From NCBI GenBank assembly GCA_016931295.1, contig JAFGEZ010000023.1, positions 1-36,257 on the forward strand: a stretch of DNA of 36,257 nucleotides, read 5' to 3'. The translations under genes and the position numbers were made by a program. This document shows positions 24,637-31,066 of the stretch, piece by piece. Position 1 is the first letter of the stretch. Each line of letters starts with the position of its first letter. This DNA comes from Candidatus Krumholzibacteriota bacterium. GTDB lineage: Bacteria; Krumholzibacteriota; Krumholzibacteriia; Krumholzibacteriales; Krumholzibacteriaceae. The notes under the pieces were generated by a model. It did no database searches, was not told the origin of the DNA, and saw nothing but the letters and a program-made list of their open reading frames with translations.

Positions 24637-25215
24637 TCAGGAGAGGTTGCGCAGGACCGCCTTGGCCACCGATTTCAGGGTGTCGAAGACGCCGACGCCA
24701 CTCACGGCGACCGCCTCGAAGGCGGGATAGCCCCGGGGATTGAGCTCCTGCTGGAGATCGTCGACCGAGATCACGTCGGGCAGATCCCGCTTGTTGTACT
24801 GGATCGCGTAGGGCACCTCGTCGAGCTTCACGCTGTATTCGGCGAGATTCTCGTGCAGGTTGTAGAGACTCTCGATGTTCGCGTCGTAGCGGCTGTTCTG
24901 AGAATCGGCAACGAAGACGACGCCGTCGACGCCGCGGAGGATCAGCTTCCGGCTCGCGTCGTAGTAGACCTGTCCGGGAACCGTGTAGAGGTGGAACCGC
25001 GTCTTGAACCCCTTGACCGTCCCCAGCTCGAGGGGAAGGAAGTCGAAGAAGAGGGTGCGGTCCATCTCGGTGGCGAGCGTGATCAGCTTGCCCTTCGTGT
25101 CCGGCGAGACCTTCTCGTAGATGTACTGGATGTTCGTCGTCTTGCCGCACAGCCCGGGGCCGTAGTAGACGATCTTGACGTTGATCTCGCGCGATGAATA
25201 GTTGATCAGCGACAA
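24637..25215 (-). CDS. mglA: MglA-like small GTPase (polarity/motility switch)
   Basis: Bacterial Ras-like GTPase of 192 residues that in Myxococcus and Thermus sets cell polarity together with its GAP MglB. It shows NYSSREINVKIVYYGPGLCGKTT (P-loop 19-26 with the MglA-type GLCGKTT), the switch region ATEMDRTLFFDFLPL, the TVPGQVYYDASRK switch II segment with Gln, and the base-binding YNKRD. The start is TTG at 25215, 12 nt after the stop of the roadblock gene and behind AGGGGGGG; the family N-terminus MS(L/F)INYSSRE begins there. It lies directly after its likely partner, an mglB-mglA pair. Output pathway is unknown here; no motility genes are in view. Confidence 0.93.
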   Translation of the reverse strand: MSLINYSSREINVKIVYYGPGLCGKTTNIQYIYEKVSPDTKGKLITLATEMDRTLFFDFLPLELGTVKGFKTRFHLYTVPGQVYYDASRKLILRGVDGVVFVADSQNSRYDANIESLYNLHENLAEYSVKLDEVPYAIQYNKRDLPDVISVDDLQQELNPRGYPAFEAVAVSGVGVFDTLKSVAKAVLRNLS

Positions 25216-25227
25216 TGCCGTCCCCCC

Positions 25228-25725
25228 CTAGTCCGAAAAGAGACTGTCGATCTCGAGATCCGCCTCGGCGGCGAATTCCTCGTCGAACTCGCTCAGTTCC
25301 TCGTTCTCGTACTCGAGCTTGTCGAAGAGCCTGCGAAGAACGGTGTCGAGGTTGTCGACGGCCTTCTTCGCGCGCAACCGCACGAGCCCGAGCGTCGTCT
25401 TCTTGTCGAAGAGGATCACGAGGATGATGTTTCCCGCGACGCGGGCGAGATACATGCTCTCGTTGCTTCCCTGGTGGTAGAGCGTCGAGAAGTCCTGCTC
25501 GCCGATCAGGTTCGCCAGCTGCGCGTTCGCCTCGAAATCCGCCGCGCAGAGCGAGGCGAAGGAATGGAGGTCGAAATGCGGCTCGTCCCCGACGTTCGAG
25601 ATCATCTGGCCGGTCTTGTCGAGGAGCAGGATGCTCCGCGCGTTCGAATTCTTGAGCAGTTCCTGGAGGGTCGTATTGATCGCCCAGTAATCCTCTTCGA
25701 AGACTTTCCAGTTCGTCCTGACCAT
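25228..25725 (-). CDS. mglB: Roadblock/LC7 protein, MglB-like GTPase-activating partner
   Basis: The 165 residues match the roadblock fold: TTLQELLKNSNARSILLLDKTGQMISNVGD, then LCAADFEANAQLANLIGE, and NIILVILFDKKTTLGLVRLRAKKAV. MglB homodimers bind MglA and speed GTP hydrolysis; adjacency to mglA supports the same pairing here. An acidic tail from about residue 140 to the end (EYENEELSEFDEEF and on) is longer than in short roadblock proteins and could be a second contact surface. It sits between recR (24 nt upstream) and mglA. Confidence 0.88.
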   Translation of the reverse strand: MVRTNWKVFEEDYWAINTTLQELLKNSNARSILLLDKTGQMISNVGDEPHFDLHSFASLCAADFEANAQLANLIGEQDFSTLYHQGSNESMYLARVAGNIILVILFDKKTTLGLVRLRAKKAVDNLDTVLRRLFDKLEYENEELSEFDEEFAAEADLEIDSLFSD

Positions 25726-25749
25726 CGCTTCCGTCCCTCCCGGGATGGG

Positions 25750-26349
25750 CTAGATCCGTTCCCGCCCTTCAAGGGCCTTGGTGATCGTGCCCGTGTCAAC
25801 GAACTCGAGCGAGGAGCCCAGTGGAAGGCCGCGCGCCGGCCGGGTGACCGTCACGCCCGTCCCGTCGAGCATGCGCGATATGTACAGCGATGTCGTGTCT
25901 CCCTCGACGTTCGGATTCGTCGCCACGATGACTTCACTGATCCCTTCGTCCCGCACGCGTTTCTCGAGACCCGGGAGGTTCAGATCCTCGGGTCCAACTC
26001 CATCAAGGGGTGAAAGAACCCCGTGGAGAACATGGTAGCGGCCCCGGTACTGGCCGGAATTCTCAAGAAAGTAAAGGTCACCGGGCCGTTCAACGACGCA
26101 GAGGATGCCCTCGATTCGGCCGGGATCGCGGCAGATCGAGCAGAGCTCTCCGTCCGCGAGGTTTCCGCAACGCGTGCAGAATCCGATCCGTTCCTTGACC
26201 TGCAGGAGTGCTTCGGCAAACCGGCGGACCTCCTCGGTGTCCATCTCGAGAATCGCAAACGCAAGTCTGCGAGCCGTTTTCTCGCCGATACCGGGCAAGG
26301 CGCGGAACCGGTCGATCAGCGCCCGGAGCGGCGGGAGACCTTCGTACAT
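25750..26349 (-). CDS. recR: Recombination protein RecR
   Basis: Works with RecO/RecF in loading RecA at gaps. The 199 residues contain the helix-hairpin-helix region (RALPGIGEKTARRLAFAIL), a four-Cys zinc motif (CTRCGNLADGELCSICRD), a Toprim domain (ILCVVERPGDLYFLENSGQYRGRYHVLHGVLSPLDGVGPEDL, in pieces) and the C-terminal Walker B-like end. Full length for the family (about 200). It follows ybaB after an 87-nt gap that holds a GCAAGA/TCTTGC inverted repeat (26369-26381). Confidence 0.97.
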   Translation of the reverse strand: MYEGLPPLRALIDRFRALPGIGEKTARRLAFAILEMDTEEVRRFAEALLQVKERIGFCTRCGNLADGELCSICRDPGRIEGILCVVERPGDLYFLENSGQYRGRYHVLHGVLSPLDGVGPEDLNLPGLEKRVRDEGISEVIVATNPNVEGDTTSLYISRMLDGTGVTVTRPARGLPLGSSLEFVDTGTITKALEGRERI

Positions 26350-26436
26350 CTCACTCTCCTTGTCGATAGCAAGAATCTTGCCTTATTCGTCGTTCGGGAA
26401 GCGGCGGGGCGGGGAAAGAGGCGGCCGGCGGATCGA

Positions 26437-26751
26437 TCAGGTGAAGAGACCGGGCAAAGGCATCCCGCCGGTGAGCTGGGCCATCTCATCCCGGACCATC
26501 TCGTCGACACGGCGCCGCGCCTCGTTCACGGCCGCCGCGACGAGATCCTCGAGCATCTCAACGTCTTCGCGATCAACCACTTCCGGATCGATCGACACCG
26601 AGACGATCTCGTGGGCGCCGCTCATGACCACGGTGACCATGCCGCCGCCGGCCGAGGCCTCGATCCGCCGTTCCGCCAGTTGCGCCTGCATCTCGGCCAT
26701 TCGCGCCTGGACCTGCTGCGCCTGTTTCATGAGCTTGCCGAGGTTCTTCAT
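26437..26751 (-). CDS. ybaB: YbaB/EbfC nucleoid-associated protein
   Basis: Small DNA-binding dimer of 104 residues. The family pattern is clear: NLGKLMKQAQQVQARMAEMQAQLAERRI coiled region in the first third, GGGMVTVVMSGAHEIVSVSIDPEVV sheet, and LEDLVAAAVNEARRRV helix, ending MPLPGLF. Its ATG overlaps the dnaX stop (ATGA), and recR follows, the conserved dnaX-ybaB-recR order. Confidence 0.96.
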   Translation of the reverse strand: MKNLGKLMKQAQQVQARMAEMQAQLAERRIEASAGGGMVTVVMSGAHEIVSVSIDPEVVDREDVEMLEDLVAAAVNEARRRVDEMVRDEMAQLTGGMPLPGLFT

Positions 26752-28583
26752 TCCCCTGCCCTCCTGTCATCGCCGTCATCGGTAACTATTCTGCCATCGA
26801 ACTCCTCGACGAGACGCCCGAGCATCGGCGATTCCCCGGAGAGATCGAGTCCCGGCTCCGCCGCCGCGCCTGGTCCCCCCGCCGCCGCCGGGCCGCCGGC
26901 GGCGGCCTCGCCCGCCTCGACGACGAGGGCCTTGCCGAAGAACCTCTCGAGGTGACTCTCGATGATGCGCTTGTTCTTCTCCTCGCGAATCATCTCCCGC
27001 GCGAAACGGTGCTGGGGACCGAACCCGAGACGAAGCCGGTTTCCCTCGACGCCGAGGACCTCGGCCGAGCCGAGCCAGATGCCGAGGGTGAGCTTGGCCT
27101 CGCGCACCTGTGCGAGAAACCGTTCCCATTCCTTCGGCCCGCCGAGCGGGCCGTCCGTGCCGGCGAGCGAAGCCGCGCCCGCGCGCGGCGGCGGCGCAGG
27201 CGTGTCCGCATCGCTCGGCGTGTCCGCATCGTCTGTTTCGGCCGTCTCCGCCTCGTCCGCGCGACCGGCGGATTCCGCCGCCGCCCGTTCCGCGTCCCGT
27301 TCGCCGCGGGACGCGGCCGGCCGCCCGGGGGCGTCCGCCCCGGCCGCGGTCCCCGTCGCGGCCGATCCGTTTCGTCCGGCGGCCCGCGGCGCGGCGCGCC
27401 GGGCCGGCTCCTTGCCGGCGGTCGCGCCGCCGCCGGTTTCGCCCCCGCCGACACGGTCGAGGCGGGCGATGAGATCGCCGAGCTCCACGGCCGATTCCCA
27501 CGAGGCCGCCTCGGCGACGGCCGCCTCGATCAAATACCGCGGCTGAGACGCCCCCTTGAAATCGCGGAATGCACGGCTCGCCGAGCGGAAGAGGAAGAGG
27601 AGATCCTCGATGCGGAAAACCCCGCCGATCTCGGCGAGTTCCGCCGCCTCCGCGTCGGTGAGATCGAGCCACTCGACACGCTTCCCGCCCGAGGCGGCGA
27701 GGACCATGAGGTTGCGCAGCCCCTCGATCCAGGCGAGGAAGAACTCCTCGAGATCGAGCCCGCCCGCGACGACGCCGTCCACCGTGTCGAGCGCGCCCGC
27801 TTGGTCGTGCGCTGCGACTGCGCGGAGCAGGCGGAAGACGAGCGCCGAGTCGACGAGCCCGAGTATCCTCTTGACGAGCGGCAGGTCGATCTCGCCCTCC
27901 GACGCGGAGATGCACTGGTCCATGAGGCTCTCCGCGTCGCGGAGGCTTCCCTCTGCGCGGCGCGCGATCATGAGCAGCGCGTCCTCGGCGTAGGCGATCT
28001 TCTCGAGCCGGCAGATCTTCTCGAGCTGCCCGCGGATCTCGCCGAGCTCGAGCCGCTTGAAGTTGAACCGCTGGCACCGGGACAGGATCGTCGCCGGCAC
28101 CTTGTGCGGCTCGGTCGTCGCGAAGACGAGGTAGACGTGCGGCGGGGGCTCCTCGAGGGTCTTCAGCAGGGCGTTGAACGCCTGCTGGGTGAGCATGTGG
28201 ACCTCGTCGATGATGTAGATCTTGCTCTTCCCCTGCGACGGGGCGTACCCGATCTTCTCGCGCAGGTCGCGGATCTCGTCGATCCCCCGGTTCGACGCGC
28301 CGTCGATCTCGATGACGTCGAGGTGCCGCCCCGCGGCCACCGCCTCGCAGGACGGGCAGGCGTTGCAGGGCTCGTTCCCCGCGGGGTTCTCGCAGTTGAT
28401 CACCTTGGAAAGAAGCCTGGCCGTCGTCGTCTTCCCGCAACCGCGGGGTCCGGCGAAGAGGTAGGCGTGCGCCAGCCGCCCCTTCTCGACGGCCTTCTCG
28501 AGCGTGCGGACGACGTGGTCCTGGCCCACGACGTCGGCGAAGGTCTGGGGGCGCCATTTCCTGGCGAGCACGAGGTAGGACAT
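26748..28583 (-). CDS. dnaX: DNA polymerase III subunit gamma/tau
   Basis: Clamp-loader ATPase of 611 residues. The AAA+ part has GPRGCGKTT at 45-53, zinc Cys64, Cys73, Cys76 and Cys79, the Walker B segment IIDEVHML, and the sensor region ILSRCQRF. Domain III follows, then a low-complexity Ala/Gly/Arg-rich linker at about 390-480, and a tau-like C-terminal domain (GPKEWERFLAQVREAKLTLGIWLGSAEV). I saw no A-rich slippery sequence like that which makes gamma in E. coli, so a single tau-like product is likely. The ATG at 28583 starts MSYLVLARKWRPQTF; an upstream ATG adds nine unsupported residues. The SRP RNA lies just upstream. Confidence 0.97.
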   Translation of the reverse strand: MSYLVLARKWRPQTFADVVGQDHVVRTLEKAVEKGRLAHAYLFAGPRGCGKTTTARLLSKVINCENPAGNEPCNACPSCEAVAAGRHLDVIEIDGASNRGIDEIRDLREKIGYAPSQGKSKIYIIDEVHMLTQQAFNALLKTLEEPPPHVYLVFATTEPHKVPATILSRCQRFNFKRLELGEIRGQLEKICRLEKIAYAEDALLMIARRAEGSLRDAESLMDQCISASEGEIDLPLVKRILGLVDSALVFRLLRAVAAHDQAGALDTVDGVVAGGLDLEEFFLAWIEGLRNLMVLAASGGKRVEWLDLTDAEAAELAEIGGVFRIEDLLFLFRSASRAFRDFKGASQPRYLIEAAVAEAASWESAVELGDLIARLDRVGGGETGGGATAGKEPARRAAPRAAGRNGSAATGTAAGADAPGRPAASRGERDAERAAAESAGRADEAETAETDDADTPSDADTPAPPPRAGAASLAGTDGPLGGPKEWERFLAQVREAKLTLGIWLGSAEVLGVEGNRLRLGFGPQHRFAREMIREEKNKRIIESHLERFFGKALVVEAGEAAAGGPAAAGGPGAAAEPGLDLSGESPMLGRLVEEFDGRIVTDDGDDRRAGE

Positions 28584-28611
28584 CGGGTCACCGCCGCGGG
28601 CAGGGGTCAAC

Positions 28612-28887
28612 GGAGATCGTGCACCCGGGCTCGAGGGACGTCCCCGGCTCTTGCGACGGGGTTGGCTCCGGCCAGGTTGATCCGCGGCACATGGGAATGA
28701 CTGCTTACCGCTGCTACCTCCCGGTCCTGACGGGATTCACAGGTTCCCATTGCGCGGGACCTGGCCATCGACGCCACTTCCCGCCACCGATCGCTCGGAG
28801 AGCGTGCCCCCTCACACGGGAATTCGGCCCCGCTGAAGCGGATTGCGGGTACAGGGCACCGCTGGCTCCCCGCCTAGCACGACCTCC
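28612..28887 (-). ncRNA. ffs: Large bacterial signal recognition particle RNA with Alu domain
   Basis: RNA core of SRP, which guides nascent membrane and exported proteins with Ffh. The S domain carries the conserved Ffh-binding hairpin with GTCAGGACCGGGAGGTAGCA (within 28710-28731). Flanking helices pair GGCCAGGT/ACCTGGCC (28759-28766 with 28670-28677) and CCGCG/CGCGG. The 5' part has the Alu-domain signature: GTGCTAGGCGGGGAG, GCGGTGCCCTGTACCCGC and AATCCGC. The two ends pair over 11 bp (28877-28887 with 28612-28622, one G-T). Length is about 276 nt, as in Bacillus, rather than about 110 nt as in E. coli 4.5S RNA. It starts 8 nt after tRNA-Ala and ends about 28 nt before dnaX. Confidence 0.92.
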
Positions 28888-28895
28888 AGAAAAAA

Positions 28896-28971
28896 TGGTG
28901 GAGATGATCGGATTCGAACCGACGACCCCCTCGTTGCGAACGAGGTGCTCTCCCAGCTGAGCTACATCCCC
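28896..28971 (-). tRNA. tRNA-Ala (anticodon CGC)
   Basis: 76 nt with an encoded CCA. The acceptor stem GGGGATG/CATCTCC contains the G3-U70 wobble pair, the identity element for alanyl-tRNA synthetase. The anticodon arm CCTCG-TTCGCAA-CGAGG gives CGC. A T6 run follows the CCA and leads directly into the SRP RNA. Confidence 0.96.
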
Positions 28972-29025
28972 ACGCGTCTATCCGTATGTACCCGACCGGG
29001 GGCGGCCGGGCAACATCTTTTTTCC

Positions 29026-29116
29026 TGGCGGAGAGAGAGGGATTCGAACCCTCGGAGCAGTTACCTGCTCAACGGTTTTCGAGACCGTCCCGTTCAACCA
29101 GCTCCGGCATCTCTCC
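29026..29116 (-). tRNA. tRNA-Ser (anticodon CGA)
   Basis: 91 nt with encoded CCA, acceptor stem GGAGAGA/TCTCTCC, discriminator G, and a long variable arm typical of serine tRNA. The anticodon arm ACGGT-CTCGAAA-ACCGT gives CGA, reading UCG. Confidence 0.96.
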
Positions 29117-29163
29117 GTCTATCGTCACGCCGCGGCGCCCGGCCGCGGACGTCGTTCCCAGTA

Positions 29164-29254
29164 TGGCGGAGAGAGAGGGATTCGAACCCTCGGTGGAGTT
29201 ACCCCCACACACGATTTCCAATCGTGCCGATTCAGCCAGCTCTCGCATCTCTCC
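29164..29254 (-). tRNA. tRNA-Ser (anticodon GGA)
   Basis: 91 nt with encoded CCA and the same acceptor stem as the neighbouring tRNA-Ser(CGA). The anticodon arm CACGA-TTGGAAA-TCGTG gives GGA, reading UCC/UCU. Its 5' end lies only 5 nt after the tadA stop codon, so it must be cut out of a tadA-containing transcript. Confidence 0.96.
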
Positions 29255-29259
29255 GCTCG

Positions 29260-29715
29260 TCAGACCTTCCTGCGCAGCTCCTCGAAGAAACGCTGCATCA
29301 GCGCCGCGCTCTCCGTCTCCCGCACGCCGCCGGTCACCTCGAGCCGGTGGCCGAGCAGACCCGACTCGTGAAACCGGTCGACCGAGCCGCATGCCCCGGA
29401 ACGGGGCTGCCGCGCGCCGAAGACGATTCTCGGCAGGCGCGACAGGTAGAAGGCGCCGAGGCACATGTGGCATGGCTCGACCGTCACGAAGGCCGTGCAG
29501 CCGTCCATCCGCCAGTCGCCGATCAGGCGCGCCGCTCGCTCGAGAGCGATCATCTCGGCGTGCGCCGTTGCGACGCCGCGGCTCTCGACCTCGTTGTGGC
29601 CGCGCCCGACGATGACGCCCCCGCGCGCGATGACGGCGCCGACGGGCACCTCGCCCGCCGCGAGGGCGCGCTCCGCCTCGCGGAGCGCCTCGTCCATGAA
29701 CGCCTCGTCGGTCAC
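29260..29715 (-). CDS. tadA: tRNA-specific adenosine deaminase
   Basis: Deaminates A34 to inosine in tRNA-Arg(ACG); that substrate tRNA is present in this window at 35628-35701. The 151 residues carry the deaminase signature HAEM with the catalytic Glu, and the zinc motif PCHMC, plus VPVGAVIARGGVIVGRGHN. The GTG at 29715 overlaps the lipoprotein stop as GTGA; an ATG six codons later (29697) is a possible alternative start. It is followed by two tRNA-Ser genes and, further on, SRP RNA and dnaX, echoing the tRNA-Ser/tadA/scr/dnaX region of Bacillus. Confidence 0.95.
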   Translation of the reverse strand: MTDEAFMDEALREAERALAAGEVPVGAVIARGGVIVGRGHNEVESRGVATAHAEMIALERAARLIGDWRMDGCTAFVTVEPCHMCLGAFYLSRLPRIVFGARQPRSGACGSVDRFHESGLLGHRLEVTGGVRETESAALMQRFFEELRRKV

Positions 29716-30431
29716 TGCCCGAACGCGCCCTTTCGCGGGATCGAGTTCACGAGCACCTCGACGACGAGAATCGCGACGTCCTCGAAGGGCGGCGCGGCGT
29801 ACATGTCGCGCCCGGTGGCGGTCCGGCCCTCGATACGCCGGTCCCACCCGCCGGAGGAGGCGGTTACCCGCTCCCCCTCGGTCCGGATCGCTTCCTTGTA
29901 ATTCTCGTCCGTCGCCTCCCAGAGAATCGTCCCGGTGGCGGGATCGACGAGGGAGAGCGTGACGCCGACCTGCGTCGTCGACGCGGTTCCCGATTCCCGG
30001 TAGTCCGCCTCGTCCTTGAACCACAGGTAGACGTGCGGCAGCAGGATGAGGTCGACGTTCAGGTCCTTCTCGATCGCGCGGAGCAGATCTGCGTCCACCG
30101 TGTGCGTGGACGCCCACTGCGACTCGAACCGCTCCCAGTTCTCCTCCAGCCCGTACCGGTGAAGGGCGATGCGGAGCTTTTCCCCGGCGACGATGACGAG
30201 GTCGTCGCGCGAGACGATCAGATCGCGCAGCACCGTATTGACGATCCGTTCCGATTCGCGGTCGGGGTCCTCTCCCTCGGTGATCGAGGAGATCGTCGGC
30301 GCCACCAGGATACCCTCGACGTCGTTGATGTCGAAGGACGGGTCGGCGCTTATCTCGGCCGGGTGCTTCGGCTTGCAGCCGGCGAGCAGGACGAGGCCTG
30401 CCAGCATCGTAACGACGATCGTCCGCCTCAT
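29712..30431 (-). CDS. Predicted lipoprotein, function unknown
   Basis: The 239-residue product has a type II signal peptide, MRRTIVVTMLAGLVLLAGC, with the lipobox LLAGC and Cys19. The mature part alternates helix and strand: IVNTVLRDLIVSRDDLVIVAGEKL, LRAIEKDLNVDLILLPHVYLW, and VGVTLSLVDPATGTILWEATDE. This pattern recalls CsgG/LpoB-like or TolB N-terminal-like periplasmic folds; the match is by pattern only. The ATG at 30431 follows GGGGAGAGG. It is the first gene of the tadA-tRNA transcript, driven by the promoter at 30478-30507. Confidence 0.75.
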   Translation of the reverse strand: MRRTIVVTMLAGLVLLAGCKPKHPAEISADPSFDINDVEGILVAPTISSITEGEDPDRESERIVNTVLRDLIVSRDDLVIVAGEKLRIALHRYGLEENWERFESQWASTHTVDADLLRAIEKDLNVDLILLPHVYLWFKDEADYRESGTASTTQVGVTLSLVDPATGTILWEATDENYKEAIRTEGERVTASSGGWDRRIEGRTATGRDMYAAPPFEDVAILVVEVLVNSIPRKGAFGQ

Positions 30432-30477
30432 GGTCCTCTCCCCGCGAAGAAGTTTCTCTTCCACGATCCGCCCGCTT

Positions 30478-30507
30478 AACATAACGCCGGCCGAAAGCCC
30501 CTGTCAA
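30478..30507 (-). promoter_or_regulatory. Promoter of the lipoprotein-tadA-tRNA unit
   Basis: A perfect TTGACA -35 box (30502-30507) is followed after 18 bp by TATGTT (30478-30483). The start point is near 30471, about 40 nt before the lipoprotein ATG. It diverges from the plus-strand promoter at 30533-30562, with the two -35 boxes about 25 bp apart. Confidence 0.75.
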
Positions 30508-30532
30508 TATTGAATCGCCCGCCGGTCTTCCG

Positions 30533-30562
30533 TTGACGGCGGCTGCCTCCGCGGACCATAAT
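30533..30562 (+). promoter_or_regulatory. Promoter of the plus-strand membrane protein gene
   Basis: TTGACG (30533-30538) and CATAAT (30557-30562) are separated by 18 bp on the plus strand. The expected start is near 30569, about 40 nt before the ATG at 30609. It is arranged back to back with the lipoprotein promoter. Confidence 0.7.
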
Positions 30563-30608
30563 CGACCGGCGTGAACGCCGGACCGGGCGTTCGCCGGAGG
30601 AGGCGGCT

Positions 30609-31013
30609 ATGTACGACATCGATCGGGAGACGGCCCTGTTCGCCGCGAGGCGGCGGCTGCTCGGCGGACGCATGGTGGCCGTCGCCTGGGCGGCCTTCTG
30701 GCTCTTTTTCTCCATCGCCGGCGCGCTCTTCGGCGCGACCGGCGCGGCGGGAGGCATCGTTTTCCTCGCCGTCGTCTTCCTCCTCGCCGCGACGATCCTC
30801 CTTTTGTTCCGGCATCCGGCGGCCGGGGCGATCCTCCTCGTGATCGAGGGATTCGCCTCGCTGCTCGTCGCGCTTCTCCCCGGCCTGCTCGCGCTCGGCG
30901 CGCCGACGCGCATCTTCCTCTTCCTGGTTCTCGCCCTGCCCCCACTCGTCGCCGGCTGGCTCGTCGTCGACGCGCGTCGGCGGCTCGCCGCCGCCCCGGA
31001 CGAATCGCCGTGA
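30609..31013 (+). CDS. Small integral membrane protein, function unknown
   Basis: The only plus-strand gene. The 134-residue product has four predicted hydrophobic helices (about 22-42, 47-66, 70-93 and 100-120) between a charged N-terminus (MYDIDRETALFAARRR) and a short polar tail (DARRRLAAAPDESP). I recognise no family motif. A strong GGAGGAGG site lies 5 nt before the ATG, and it has its own promoter and a following 11-bp hairpin, so it is a stand-alone unit. Codon usage shows the same GC-rich third position as its neighbours. Confidence 0.75.
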   Translation: MYDIDRETALFAARRRLLGGRMVAVAWAAFWLFFSIAGALFGATGAAGGIVFLAVVFLLAATILLLFRHPAAGAILLVIEGFASLLVALLPGLLALGAPTRIFLFLVLALPPLVAGWLVVDARRRLAAAPDESP

Positions 31014-31017
31014 CGAA

Positions 31018-31042
31018 ACGGGCCCGGCGAGGCCGGGCCCGT
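31018..31042. terminator. Perfect 11-bp hairpin between convergent genes
   Basis: An 11-bp perfect stem (31018-31028 with 31032-31042) with a GAG loop starts 4 nt after the plus-strand stop codon and 24 nt after the porB stop. There is no long T tract; on the minus strand it is followed by TTTCG. It probably works as a bidirectional terminator or a 3'-end stabiliser. Confidence 0.65.
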
Positions 31043-31066
31043 GAAACGGTCGATGCGGCGAACAGG

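Noticed and set aside
26369-26381. GCAAGA/TCTTGC inverted repeat between ybaB and recR
   Set aside because: Short, no T tract, and no clear promoter beside it; too little to call an operator or terminator.
26748-28583. Programmed frameshift in dnaX
   Set aside because: No A-rich slippery heptamer or following stop in the -1 frame was seen in the GC-rich linker region.
28670-28766. A short 4.5S-type SRP RNA limited to the central hairpin
   Set aside because: The flanking sequence carries a clear Alu domain and the outer ends pair over 11 bp, so the larger RNA explains the region better.
29026-29254. Direct repeat of GGAGAGA and CTCTCTCCGCCA, as a possible attachment site or mobile-element edge
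   Set aside because: The repeats are the acceptor and T-arm sequences of two serine tRNAs; no integrase or cargo is nearby.
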